This document shows, piece by piece, positions 38,822-52,100 of a stretch of 64,000 nt of DNA; position 1 is the first letter of the stretch, and each line of letters opens with the position of its first letter. Source of the DNA: Girardinichthys multiradiatus (taxonomy: Eukaryota; Chordata; Actinopteri; Cyprinodontiformes; Goodeidae); NCBI RefSeq assembly GCF_021462225.1, contig NC_061804.1, positions 15,186,005 through 15,250,004 on the forward strand, read 5' to 3'. The position numbers and the translations under genes were made by a program. The notes below the pieces were generated by a model. That model saw only the letters and a list, made by a program, of their open reading frames with translations. It was not told the DNA's origin and did no database searches.

Positions 38822-39859
38822 AGCTTTTGACTTTTGTTAGATAGTCATTGTGACTAAAATTGTTAGTTTCTTCAACTGCCATGCAAAACAAAATTCAGGT
38901 TCATCCCTTTTTTTCCTCTGTTATAATTTTTTTTTTTACTTGGGAGACTAAAAAGATTCAGTTTTATTATGTCTGCACACCAAACACAGCTTTTCCAGAT
39001 GCAACTAGGAAAATGCAGAAGATAGTGAGAGGAGCTAAAATGGTCAAATAAATCTGTCTCTTACCAACTGTCTTGTCTAGGATCTGTTTTAGGGAGGCTG
39101 CAACAACTCCTTGCACACACTTACGGAAATTGTTCAACATCAAAAACAGAGCTACCAGACTGCTACACAGCCATCTGCCTTGCGCTGTTTAAATACTAAA
39201 TTACTGTTAGAATTATGTTCTTTACAGTACTGCTACAATTTCATTTGGTTAATCTGTTTGTGTTTTCCATTGTCTATTTATAGAGGAAGGTTTGATATAT
39301 GTGCAATACAGCTCACTTCCCAGGGTGGCATGGTGTGGGGATGGCCCACAAGCAATTTGTCAGTTCCACCCTAAACAAGCTTTTTCTGTTGCTTATTTGT
39401 ATGTCCTTTCATCTGTGAATAGCCGAAGAGCTGTGTAGTTGAGTAAAGTATAAGCATTGTAAGATATATATTTTTTGAATGCCACAGTTGGACATTGGTA
39501 CTAAAGTTGGTATTTGATCTGTGACTTTAGATTCAGCACTAAATCAAAGTTTAAAATCTGAAATATTTACCTTGGTCAGACCCCACCTTTGTTGTTTCAC
39601 ACTTAACAGAGATTCTTCAAAAACTTTTTAAGGATTGTATGTTGGCTGAATTATTCTACACTATTTATCGATTTTTTATGACAGTTTGTGAAAGGTATAA
39701 GCCTTGAATTTATTTGGAGGGAAAGGTTTTTTTTTAAAAGGTCACTGAAATCTATACAGGATTTAGGTCAGCCAGATTATTTTTAGTGCATTTCTGATAA
39801 GTACATAATTAAAATATACTGTTTGTGCTGAGGGTCACAGTCACAGGGTTTGCCCATTG

Positions 39860-40520
39860 TGCCATTCATGCATACGTTGCTGCTGTCTATATAATTGATG
39901 TGTAATGGTAGGTGAGGTTTTGGTAGGGCCAAAGCGCAGACAGCGAGGAAGCAACATGGTGAGTAGATGAATGTATTTAATAATAAAAACCGGTAAGCTT
40001 ACAATTGCGGGCAGGACATAGAAAACACAGGCAGGTCTAAGGATATGGAGCAGTGAAGAGTCAGGGTGGTATGCAGAGTAGATTTTAGGAGGAACCAGTG
40101 GAGAACAATGACTAAGAGGGGGTCCATGTACTGAGTGGAGAATGTGACCATTGGAGAATGGACCAATGAACACAGATAGTTATTCAGAGGAGAATCAGGA
40201 TCAGCTGGAGGGAGAGAGACTGAGGGTAGCTGAGGGAGAGTGGCTAATTAACATTGATAGGCAGGGAGTGCAGGGGGGTAACAGAAAAATATCTAAGTGA
40301 ACTCAAAGTAAACAATAAGACTGCAGATAAAACATAAACAGGGAGGAACCAGATCAATAAAGAAAATACAAAATAAAACATCTAACATAGGACTCCAGGG
40401 AAGTAATAAAAACCTAAACATCAGAATGAGTCTCATAAACATGAATGAACTGAAATAAAACAAGTGAAGAACAAGGCAGTGCAGAGAAAGTAAACAGAAC
40501 ACAAACTCAAAACCCCAAAC
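39860..40520 (-). repeat. Degenerate interspersed repeat, reverse sense
   Basis: On the minus strand it reads CAGCTACCCTCAGTCTCTCT, TTAATTAGCCACTCTCCCTC and then a TTATTATTAAATACATTCAT end followed by CCAAAACCTCACCTACC. Typical of fish mobile-element tails; family unknown. Confidence 0.35.
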
Positions 40521-42593
40521 ACAGGCAGGCTATGACATGATGATTTTTATAGTAACACTTTATAGATCCCAGAGGAATGCTGTCTCCTTTGGTACATCAC
40601 TAGTTGGGATGCAAATAAATTACATTAAATTGATTAAGTTTGATGTTAATGTAGAACTTCATGTGCAGCTCAAGTTACTGAAATTATGATTGAATCCATG
40701 CAGGTCCATTTCATGATATGAATTAGACCTGTATATCTTGTAACGTGCCTTGAGCTGAAAATGCTTGTGATTTGGTACTACAACACACTGAATTAATTTG
40801 TACTGAACATACATTTTCAGAATTAAAATATCTGTATTTCAAATATATTCTCATATCCTTTTCTGCAGGCAGTTGGCAGCTGTCAAGCACATTTTATTAT
40901 GAGCCATGTGATTGTAGTCTGGTGAGAGGTCGATCGTTTTCTAAAATTCTAAATTTTTAAATATTATGGTATGGATTGGTCTCCATAGGAACAGCAATGT
41001 AAAAATGTCCTTAATGTCAAATGCAGGTGGTAGGTGGTGCAGCATGTCATTTGTAGTGAGCAGAGATTCTGCAGCGCTGCTGTCTGTGTACAGTGCCGTT
41101 GATGTGCGACTGAGTCTTAAAGCTTTATAACAACTGCTTTATAGAGTCCCTAGGCAATATTTCAAATTACTTGAATTATCTAAAGAGAATGATCTTCTAA
41201 CTACAACTCCATACACAAGTCCATTCTTTTTTTTTAAATCCTAACATTTGACTCACCAACTCCCAAAACACTATCTCAAAATTACTGTTGCAACTTTAGA
41301 CCTTTTGATCATTACACAGTGATTGAAACTCATCATAGGGTTTTAGCTTGATTCTAACTTTATATATTTGCTGACACTGGGTTCAAGTCATTTCATATGC
41401 TGTGACTGGAAAATATATTCCCTTTTTCAATTTTGTGAACACATTTGGTTCTTAATAGTCTTGAAACACACACTAAAACTCAAATTGCATCACACATCCC
41501 GAGTTACTTCTACTCTAAGTGGTTACCATAGATACCACATGGTGAGGCTCATAAAGTACAGTGGGTCCATCTCATGTGGGAGAAATCATGTATTTATAGA
41601 AGCATTGTGGTGTGGCCAGAATTGAGTTTAGACAATGCACTTCTTTTTAGTAATAACCAGAAATTAAGCATGGAATGTGAAAAATGGATATTAAGTCAGC
41701 GGCTACTTTGACTCGTGTTTGAGTATTTGCTTCACAATAATTTAAGGACATCCAACATTAACGCTGTCCATGTGGAACAAAAGTAAACATTACACCTTGA
41801 CTAAGCCATGTGTTTATCATATTTCTCTTTCCTTATTTGCAATTATCTATCCTTTCGTGACTACATCTGCAGTCTGCTAAACAAAACACTTATTTTCATG
41901 CCATTTCAGAGTCTGGTACCTTGAAAAGGTCATCAGGTTTTGAAAACTTTCTTGCATTAATCTGCAAGCTCTGGAGTCTTGTAATTTTGCTTTGTGCATT
42001 AAGGAGAATCACAGAAGGCATATCATGACTTATTTAATTAAAACAATTTTTGTTGAGTATTGAACTCATTAACAAACTCCTACTGTTGTATTTTTTTATC
42101 TTCTTCAAAACCCAGTGGATGTTGAAGTATGTTTCCTTATCTTCCAAGAAATTGTACCTCTTAAAATTACATAATTTAATTGCTTCCCCCATCCCAGGCA
42201 TATGAGGTGCATTGTTCTCATGGAATGGGGAATACATAATTGCAATCCATCATTATAACTGGGTTTTTCTCAGTTCAAGGCTCCAGTCCAACAAATGGTT
42301 AGGGCATTATGTATTTGTAGAAATATTGTCTACTAGAGGTAATGGCCTCCCATTGTTTATTATTATTCACTGGATTTGGTCTTTAAAAACCTAATGACCA
42401 TTTACAATGGAAGTCTGAACTGGACCAAATGGAAGTAAGAGTGAAACATCAAGATGGTCGCCATAGCAGGATAATCAATAAAACTGAGGCTCACTGTTAC
42501 TGGTACTAGCTTTCAGGATCTAGACGTAATGTCTAACAACCTGCACTTATACAGCTCTCAATACAGCCAGTTAAAACATTTACTTTTCCACTC

Positions 42594-42680
42594 AAGTCAA
42601 GTCAAGTCAAGTTTATTTATATAGCACTTTTCAGCAACAAGGCACTCAAGGTGCTGTACATACGGAAAAACATTACAATG
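42594..42680 (+). repeat. (TCAAG)n plus short interspersed repeat
   Basis: Tandem TCAAG units are followed by TTTATTTATATAGCACTTTT, then GGTGCTGTACATAC. The same layout (simple repeat joined to a TTTAT-type core) is seen at 28548. Common in fish. Confidence 0.5.
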
Positions 42681-43050
42681 ATACAGAAAATCAAACAACA
42701 GAGGTAATTAAAAAAATAAAATAAAATAAAATAAAGGGAATAGAATGATGGATGAGAAAATGAAAGGAAAATTGGACTGAAAACGTAACCAATAATGTTT
42801 AGATGGCACAGTAAAAGGCCACTCTACAGTGGTACTCCTTGTACCACTTACTGTGGAGGTTTGATACCTCACAGAGCATGCTTCAGGATGGCATGTCCAG
42901 ATTGCCATTGATCCAGTCAGGAAGCCAGGTATTGGATTATCTTAGTTGTATGTACTTTAGATTACCACAGAGGAAACACTTACTAGTCTTTCAACGATCC
43001 TATCAATCAGCCACTTAACAAAGAAGTAAACCAAATAATCAGACAAACTA

Positions 43051-44343
43051 TAGTGTCAAAATTGTCAAAACTCTTGAACATTTCCATATTTTGTCTTGTT
43101 ACAACCACAGTTTATTTTTTTGAGATTTTATGGTAGACCAACACAAAGAAATACACTGTTATAAAGTAGAAGGGAAATTATACATTGTCTTCAATTTATC
43201 TTACTAATAGTCATTTTAAAGCATGCAATGTGAATACATACAGCACCCTGTTAAACCACCTTTTCCTGCAAAACACCTTTTGCTGCAAATACACCAAGAT
43301 GTTTTGGGTAGTGTACCAGCTTTGTACATTAAAACAATCACCGAAAATAGATTTACCATAGACTCTCAATTGGATTTAGGTTTGGAATTTGACCAGGCCA
43401 TACTAACACATGATTATGTGTTGAACTAAATCATTCCATTGTAACTCTTATTGTCCATTTAGGGTTGTTGGTGTACTAAAAGGTGAACCTCCCCCACACT
43501 TTATTGCAGCTTCAAGTTTTTTTCCCAGCAATTTTTCCTGTACTTTGGTCTGTCCATCTTTCTATCATCTCTGACCAGCTACACTGTCCCTGTTGGAGAA
43601 CAGCATTCCCATAGAATGATACTGCCACCACTATGTCTCAATGTGGAGATGTTGTGTGTAGAATAATGTGTAGTGTTAATTTCAGCAGATTTAATTTCTG
43701 CCACAAATATTATTAAACATATAGGCCAAAATCTTCACTCTCATCTGACTAGAGAACTTCTTCAACATGTTTGCCAAGTCCTCTAAATAGCTTTGGCTGA
43801 CTTTAAACTGGATTTCATATGGCTATCATTCAACAATGGCACTCCTCTTGAAACTCTTAAACAAAGCCCTGATTATTGAAGTGTAAGACTGATAGTAGTT
43901 CTGTCAAAAGATTCTTACACCTTAAGTGTGAATCTCTGCAACACCTTAAGTGTGGAGCTTCTGAACAGTACTCTGTGAAATAAGTTAAACTTCTTCACAG
44001 CTTCATCTTTGAACTGTGGGGGGTGTTTCTTGGTCTTGATTATGTTGTTTTTCCACTATTGTTCTCTAAAATAAAAACAATGAGGCCTTCACAAAATATG
44101 GATTTTATTTTGGAGCAACAGTTTAAAGGAGGATGTATGCATACACATGACAGACATTTCTTACTGTAATTAGTAAATAAATGGTAAACATTATGTGAAA
44201 TCACATCACTTATGGTTAGGACGTAGCACTTTTTGGTGTTGATCTGTCACAAAGCAATGACAATAATATGCATTACATTTGGGGTTTCAATGTGACAAAA
44301 TATGACTAGGTTTAAGGGATATGAATACTTTTGCAATGCACTG
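43051..44343 (-). mobile_element. Decayed Tc1-like relic, family E
   Basis: The left end has CTCTTGAACATTTCCATATT; the right end has GGGATATGAATACTTTTGCA then ATGCACTGTA. Internal sequence (AGAATGATACTGCCACCACT, GCATGATGCTG-type blocks on the reverse strand) corresponds to the transposase region around the second catalytic Asp. Frames are destroyed. At least five related pieces occur in the window. Confidence 0.7.
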
Positions 44344-44639
44344 TAAATTTGCATGTATAGGAAAGAAATTGGTACATATACAATCAGGCAATCAATGAGG
44401 TTAAACACCTATATAAGACATATCACATGTGAAAGCACAGACACTGTTCCTTCCTCTCACATTGCCCTATTCAATTCAGTAGTGGGTAAAATCTATTTGA
44501 TTCCAAAGCCAGTACTGAATAAATTAATTTATCTAAACAAGAGTATTATTATTATCGTTATGGGTGTGTTTATTGCAACATAAGGTCATCAGCTATGGGG
44601 GTGGATGAAAGGATTACAGCAAAAAATTGTATCATGCAA

Positions 44640-44641
<2 letters not shown>

Positions 44642-44687
<46 letters not shown>
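44642..44687 (+). repeat. (GT)23 microsatellite
   Basis: Uninterrupted GT repeat, intergenic, about 3.5 kb upstream of gabra6. Confidence 0.97.
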
Positions 44688-44690
<3 letters not shown>

Positions 44691-45934
44691 GACCTAAAGT
44701 TGGCTACAATGTCAAAGCCATTTCAAACACATGCAAAACATCTTCAACCCATGAGGAACAGGCCAAATTAATTTTTCTCCAAGTACAAGGATCATCCACA
44801 ATCCCAGCTTGTGGCAAAAAAACAAATGAGGCCAGAAGCCTTTTGTGGTCAGCAAGCTGCGGTGGGACAGATGACTCAGTGGGATCACGATGATCAAGAC
44901 ACCAAGGTCAGAGGATACTGTCAACCAGCCAACAGAGATTCAACAATTGCTACTGATCTCCTTCTAATACAAATTACAACTGGTTTGGTTTTCTAAATAT
45001 TGCTGTTGCAGTTATATGACCATAACTAAACGTCTTACTTGGGGAAAATATTTAGTTTTTAACTCCAGACATACCTGATATATGTACTGGTATGTCTAAT
45101 GTCGTCTACAGTGTCTGACCACATAAGACTATTTCATTATGACTTATTTGAAGATATCTATATATTGTGTCTTGGAACAAATGTACAGTATATACCCCAC
45201 AAGATGGTCTAAAATTGAAACAAACACTTCTCTGGATTTAATTTACAAAACAGGATCCACCAGTTATGATCATCCAATATGTTACTACAATCTAACTATG
45301 TCATATCAGAATCTGGTCTGCTGTTGTTGGCATAGTTTAAGTTATATTTTGAGGTCATTATGTAACTTGTGTTTTAAGGAGAATGAAGAGGAGAGTTGAG
45401 GGATTACACGTGCAATCAGTCTTCACATTTTCATTCTGCCAGAATAAAATCCTATATTTTCTCCCTCATATGAATTATTAATGGTATAACTATGATACCC
45501 TTATAATGAAAAAGTAATGCAAAGCTAAAAGACAGAATGTATTGTAGGTCATTGATCACTCAAGACATAAAATTCCCAACATTATACAGAAAACATTTGA
45601 TGCTTTGTTTATTCTATTTAAGGAAATCTGCTCTTTTCTAGGTTCAGGTTTTGCTTACTGAATGTGTTGTGATTAATCTTCTTTCTCATTATTTGTGGTG
45701 TTGCATTAACAATCCCTCCAAAACAGTATTTCTTATGGTGTTCAACCTTTGTAAAAAAAATGTTTTAGCAATGGGTTTTTAACAGTTACATTCACATCAC
45801 ATGTTAAATTGGTTGTTAACTCACAGTAGAGAAATGCAGATGTGAATTAGCTGAAAACCATAATCTGTTACAGTGGATCAAATGCTGGCATTTATTTTTG
45901 TGCTGTACATTGTCCTTTTGTAGGACACAAAAGT

Positions 45935-46920
45935 GTCAAATCAATCAATCAACAGCAAGTCAATGCACTTGGACATAGATGTGGTAAGGGAAATTTGCTG
46001 AAGTTCAAGTGGCTTTGAATATAGCATGGTTGTTGGTGCCAGACTGGTTGGTCTTGATATGTTAGAAAATGTTGATCTACAGGGATTTTCACACGCAACC
46101 ATCTCACTGGTTTACAGAGAAAATATCTAATGAAAAAAGTCTTGTTTATGTAAGAGGTCAGAGAAGAATTGGTAGTCTGGCTGATGAAGGACAGGCCAAA
46201 AAAAATAAAAAAATAATATTTATATTATTTATTATATTAACCTCTGTATCTCTAATTTATATATATATATAACACATGTCCATGTAACTTAATCACTCGT
46301 TACAATCAAGGTATGGAGAATCTCATCTTTGAAAGCACTTCAAAACAGGTGAGCTAAAGCAGCACCAGACCACACAGGGTGCCACTTCTGTCAGCTCAGT
46401 ACAGGAAACTAAGGCTAAAATTAATACAGGCTCACCAATCTAGGAGAGTAACAGACTGGAAAAACAAAACATTCCCTGTTCTGATGAATCTGAATTTCAG
46501 CTATAGGATTCATGGTGGGCTTAAATAACATTAATGTGTGGATCCATCCTGCCTTGCATAAATGGCTAAGGCTGATGGTGGTGGTGTAATGGCGTAGGTG
46601 ACATCTTCTGTACACACATTGGCCTCCTTAATACTAGTTTGTCAAAATATTGTGGCTAACCATGTCCATCCCTTTATGACCACAGTGTATCCATCTCCTG
46701 CATAATTATGAACCATGTCTCAAAGCTCTGATCATCTCAAACTGGTGTTTAGAAAATGACAAAGCGTTTACTGTGCACCGATGGCCTCCACCATCAGCAG
46801 ATATCAATTTAATGAAATGCCTTTTGGATGTCATGGAGATTTGCATCATGAATGTGTAGCCAAGACATCTAAAGGAACACTGTGATTAAGACGATTCTAA
46901 AGGCAAAATGGAAATGGAAT
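45935..46920 (+). mobile_element. Decayed Tc1-like relic, family G
   Basis: Blocks in transposase order: GGTTGTTGGTGCCAGACTGG, GATCTACAGGGATTTTCACA, AGGTCAGAGAAGAATTGGTA, TGCCACTTCTGTCAGCTCAG and ATGTCCATCCCTTTATGACC. Shares its order with the relic at 49467-50510. No open frame. Confidence 0.72.
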
Positions 46921-47989
46921 GGAATTGTTGACTTACAACAATAGATGCTTTTTAAGCAACACTGGTGCCAGACTGGCTGCACAGTTGTTCCCTAAACAAG
47001 ATTTATTTTGTCCAGTCAACGGGGCTCTAATTTTTTCATGCATGTAAACATGGTAACATAATCTTGCTGTTGATACGGTGGAAGTGAACAGATCAAAGTT
47101 TAATCTTAATTTAGTTTAGTTTAGTCTTAATTTTTTTTAATAAGTTTTATGAAAAAAAAAAAAAAAACGATTTGTAGAATAGCGTTGATTGAGGAGGTGT
47201 GTGTGTGTTTCATTCATACAAAAACTACCACAGAATGTGGTGGCTAATGGTAGTTCCCAATCAAATTTTCTTTAGGACATCATGCAGCCACGGACTGGAT
47301 CTGGTGCCTGAACTGTCAACGACATGTATCATTACTGATCTTATAATTTTAGTACCTGGACAATGTGCAATAAGCAGTGGGAGAAAATGGATATAAGTGT
47401 GAATTTTATGTAATGTTAATGTATTATATATTTAAGAAGCAGCCTGTATTTGTATCCAAGATACATCTCCTTTGGACAATTAAGTTAATCTATTCTGATG
47501 TCATAGAACAAAAAGGAAAAAAAAACAACAAACAAAAAAAAAAAACAATGACATTTATTCAGCTGTGTGTCTTGGCAACACACACACACAAAAAAAAATA
47601 CTTTGTGGTAATAGCCCAGTTTGGCTGGTTGCTATGTCCCCCAGCTCGTGGTCTACGGAGTTTCATAGCGCACTAAATGTACCTACCACCCACTCCACTC
47701 AACCACCCCACCATGTTAATCATACTTTTCTAAATTTTATTTATTTATTGTCTTGTTTCTCTCTCATGTCAACGGCATACATGCAAAAGGCTGAGAGGGA
47801 GCAGTAGTGCTACTGTATATGTATAAGCACTCCTCCACATTTCCCTCTCTTGTCTTCTTTCCAATCTTCTCAAACAAAACAGCATAATATCCATCATTTA
47901 CTTCAAACGTACACACTCGCGATTCCTATTACATTAACACTTGAAACCTCTGTATCTCTAATTTAAAAAAAAAGAAACGCTAATATTAA

Positions 47990-48203
47990 ACCCCCCTACC
48001 CCACCCTGATCGTCGCTCCCCCCTCCTCTTCACTCTTGAAAACTCTTTAGGGTTTTCCAGCTGAGCAATTCAGGATGAGGCGGGCGCAACCGCACTAGAG
48101 GGAAAGTCAAGTCGTGCTGGACTGGCGCGGTCTCCTCGCACTGTTTCCAAATAAAGGGGAAGGACGCAAACGGCAAATAATCATGCTTCTAAAATAATGC
48201 AAC
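47990..48203 (+). promoter_or_regulatory. gabra6 5'-UTR / promoter-proximal region
   Basis: A GC-richer zone in front of the gabra6 ATG, with a C-rich run at 47990-48030 and a GC-box-like GAGGCGGGCGC at 48077-48087; no good TATA box. An upstream ATG at 48183 opens a four-codon uORF closed by TAA at 48195-48197, and another ATG at 48197 opens a frame overlapping the start codon, provided both are in the mRNA. The transcription start is unknown. Confidence 0.45.
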
Positions 48204-48262
48204 ATGTCGATCGGATCTTTGCGAGGCATGGCTTTCGTTTTGACGATCTTATTTCTGTTTTG
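48204..48262 (+). CDS. gabra6: gabra6 coding exon 1 (signal peptide)
   Basis: Gives [19 protein letters not shown] plus two bases, then donor GTAAGTGT. An in-frame TAA at 48195-48197 closes the frame upstream. A second Met at codon 9 has a stronger context (G at -3, G at +4) and would also leave a good signal peptide, so the start could be 48228. The first Met is taken because it is the first ATG in this frame after the stop, with A at -3. Confidence 0.78.
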
Positions 48263-49109
48263 GTAAGTGTGACAACTCTTTCTCTGCATTGTTGGCTGAC
48301 TTCTTTACGCACGGGGACGCAGTCATTCTGTGCACAAAGAAATTCTACAATCTTGAAATTATTTGATACCTAATGGAATAATCTGTGTCTGTTCATTTAC
48401 TTTCAGTGCGAGTAGTGTTTGTGAGGCTCAGCACAGTGAGACCAGTATCTATTTGGACAATATCACGCGTATATTGGATAGATTATTGGATGGCTATGAC
48501 AACAGGCTGCGACCTGGATTTGGAGGTATATAGAGTTCTAGTATTGACTTCCATGTGAACTGCTTACAGTTAACAGTTTTTTTTTTTTTTTGCTCAGAAG
48601 ATAAAGTTTTACTCCAGTGCATGTAGCTTAATGTTCTATTTAGTGCTGACACAGCTGATATACATCATCACTAGATTCCAACGGGATTTTTTCTTAATGT
48701 TTCAAATTTCTGTAAATTTTTTTAAGTCTTATTTATATACGTTACATGCAGGTTTGACTGTACCTATATTGGATATCGAAGAACATTAAATAGTTTGATC
48801 CAAAGTCAGAACAACTACTTATACTTGTGCTGTAGGTCCTGTCACAGAGGTCAAAACTGACATCTTTGTCACCAGCTTTGGACCTGTTTCAGATGTAGAG
48901 ATGGTATGTACTCTTGATTAAATACTTACTACTTTTCACTTGCAAATATGTTATTTATTGAAATATCTTCATGTAAAGACAATTTATAGTTTTCCTAGTA
49001 AATCTAAGCATATATGTCTTAACTCATTGCTCGCTCAGCCTTCATTATTCAGGCATTTGGACAGGATGTCATTAGTGCAGCTTAGGAGTTTAATCTGGTT
49101 GACAATCTC

Positions 49110-49146
<37 letters not shown>

Positions 49147-52100
49147 ACCTCATCCTACTCAGTCCAGATAGAGAGAAAGCGATGTGGCTGATGTTGGGAC
49201 ATGATAGGCTGGCTACCCCTGCCATGGGATAGGCTGAATGATTCATGTCTTTATGTCTTTTGTGCTCTACTCTTTAGCTTTAGATGCTAGTTGACAACAT
49301 CTATAGCCTGTAATATGCTAGAGGCATTTGTGTTGTTAAGCATGTGAGCAGATTATTCTTTTGAAGATTTGTCATGACACACTCATTGGAAAACTTTACT
49401 TTGACATTATTGATAAAATGTAGGCTAAAGTTTTCATTTTAATGTTTTTTTTTCACCAATTGTCTTTTCTGGTCACTTTATCGAATACACCTGTTCAGTT
49501 GCTTAGTTAACAGATTTAGCAAATGAGCTAATCACATGACAGTAACTCAACACGTTTAGACATCTAGACATGCTGAAGACAACTTGCTGAAGTTTGAACC
49601 AAGCATCAGGATATGAAAGAAATGGGATTTAGGTGACTTTGAAAGTGATGTAATTGTTGGTGCCAAATGTGTTGTTCTGAGTATTTCTAAAATTACTGAT
49701 CTGCTTTAATTTTCTCTCACAGCCATCCCTCAGGTTTGCAGAAAATGGGCAGAAAAAGTGAAAATAATCAATAATTTATTTTTTTGGTGACAAAAATTCT
49801 GTGTTGATTTCAGAAGTCAGAATAGAATGGGCAGGTTGGTTAAAGATGATAGGGAACAGTAGCTCAAAAAATAGCACATCATGTTAAATCTTGAGCAGCA
49901 TCAGACGAGACCACCTGAAAATCTTGTCAACTAAGAACAGGACAGTTATACTACAGTTTTCACAGGCCAATAATAATTTGAGACCTGCTTTGATCGGCAA
50001 TATTTAAGTGGTTGGGTTGGAACAAACAACATGAAAGCATGCCTTGTTCAGGCTGGTGTTGTTGGTAGTGTAATAGTGTGGGGGATATTTTCTTGGTACA
50101 CTTTGGATTCCTTTGTACAAAAGAGCATTGTTTAAGCTGACCATATCGATCTCTTCAGTCTACCCATCTTTTGAATCATTCTTCCAACAGGATAACGGAC
50201 TAGGTTGCGTAGTTTAAATCATCTCAAACTAGTTTTGTGTGTTCCCTGCACTCAAATGGCTTCAATGGTCACCAGATTTAAGTCTAATACAGCTCCTTTG
50301 AGATTCGGTGGAACAGGAAATTCCCATCATATATGTGCACCTGACAAATCTGCAGCAATTGCATGACACAATCAAATAAATCATACCAAAATCTCTGTAG
50401 AATGATTCAGAAATCGTGATAAATCAATTCCATGAAAAATTAAGGCAGCTCTGAAGGCAAAGGGGGTCCAACCAAGTACTAGAATGGGACATAAAGTGGT
50501 AAATAAGCATACTCTGTGAACTGTGAATTAACATTTTTGAATGTATAATGTCTTAATAACCTAGCCTTTCAGGAATGCCAGTAATCTCCCCTACCAAAAA
50601 AGAGTAAAATCATTAGTGGAAAAATGACTCATGGCAATGCTAGTATGGCGTCAAGCTATACTAGCAGTACTTTCATCAAAAACCGTGGCTCACAAACCCA
50701 TCTGTCCTTCTCTCTGGGGTACCAAATAATATTGATTTGAGATAGCGGATGGTGGAAGCAGAATCAGCCATATCCATGGTTTTAGTGTTAGCAAAACCTG
50801 TAATAACATACAATTTAACCCCTTTCCAGGAGTACACCATGGATGTGTTCTTTCGTCAGACGTGGATTGATGAGCGGCTGAAATTTGAAGGCCCAATTGA
50901 GATCCTACGGCTAAACAATCTTATGGTCAGCAAAATCTGGACACCTGACACATTTTTCCGGAATGGCAAGAGGTCAATCTCTCACAACATGACCACTCCA
51001 AACAAGCTGTTTCGCATCATGCAAAACGGAACTATCCTCTACACCATGAGGTAACAGTGCTGGACAGTAAAATTAAAACTCAGCCAAAGCCGGAATAGAG
51101 CACAGACCTGGAAAGCTAATCAACTGAATAGGCATCCAAGAATATGCACAAGCATTAAAAAGAAGTATAGTGTGCCAGAAAATTAGAAATGTGCCATCTG
51201 ATACTCTAAACAGTCTTTGAAAGCAATTCAGACAAACATGACTTTAAGCTTTGTTCCAAAAGCAAATTTTCAGCATGAAAAAACCCCGACTAGACTCAGT
51301 GACAGTACAAAAAACAGATTTAAAAAATAACCAGATTATCTATGTGGCTCAGTTTGACTTTTAAAGGTTAACAGGAAATTTACAAGCTTTAAGTAATCTG
51401 TTCAATAAACAGTGTGGCATGTTTCAAAGCTAACAAAACACAGATTACATATATGACCAGTGTGGTAGAGCTCATTAAAAAGAGAAGAAAAAAAATCCAT
51501 CTGCTTAGTGATTCAAATAATTAATTTTATGAAATGCTGGGTTGTTAAGTTGTATTTAAAATAGTAGATTGGTAGACATTTGTCTGTGATACATTCATTG
51601 AAATGTGTATCAGAAAATGCATTAACAATAGTTATAGTATGACAGTTTGATTCATTTTTGTTTCAGCAAGTCACAAGTATTTTGTAGTACAGAAACTTCA
51701 TTAAAGCACATAACTTTTAGTTACATAATTTATCATTAAGCTTTGTATTATTAAATCATTTGGTATCAGTTGTTTTTTCCATCTTTATGCTTAAGATTTT
51801 CTTCAAAGTTTTGACCTACTTAGAAGCAGTGTATGCTTGTCTCTGTTGTGCGGTAAACTAAAACAATTTTACAAAACCAATATACACTGCTCAAAAAAAT
51901 AAGGGGAACACTCAAATAACACATCCTAGATCTGAATGAATGAAATATTCTCATTGAATACTTTATTCTGTACAAAGTTGAATGTGCTGACAACAAAATC
52001 ACACAAAATCATCAATGGAAATCAAATTTATTAACCAATGGAGGCCTGGATTTGGACTCACACACAAATTAAAGTGGAAAAACACACTACAGGCCGATCC

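Larger units (their letters stand above)
31115..48203. other. Intergenic region between the divergent gabrb2 and gabra6 starts
   Basis: About 17 kb between start codons. It holds promoter-proximal zones at both ends, a nested Tc1-like insertion (33300-35430), a Rex3 relic (36803-37382), antisense interspersed repeat (about 39860-40520), two Tc1-like relics (43051-44343, 45935-46920) and microsatellites. I see nothing specific in 31600-32400, 32490-33300, 35440-36800, 38400-39850, 40560-42590, 44700-45930 and 46970-47960. No third gene is visible. Confidence 0.75.
48904..50829 (+). other. gabra6 intron 3 (1926 bp)
   Basis: Contains a 36-base C tract (49111-49146) and a decayed Tc1-like relic (about 49467-50510) that fills half the intron. 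The rest is unassigned. Confidence 0.85.
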
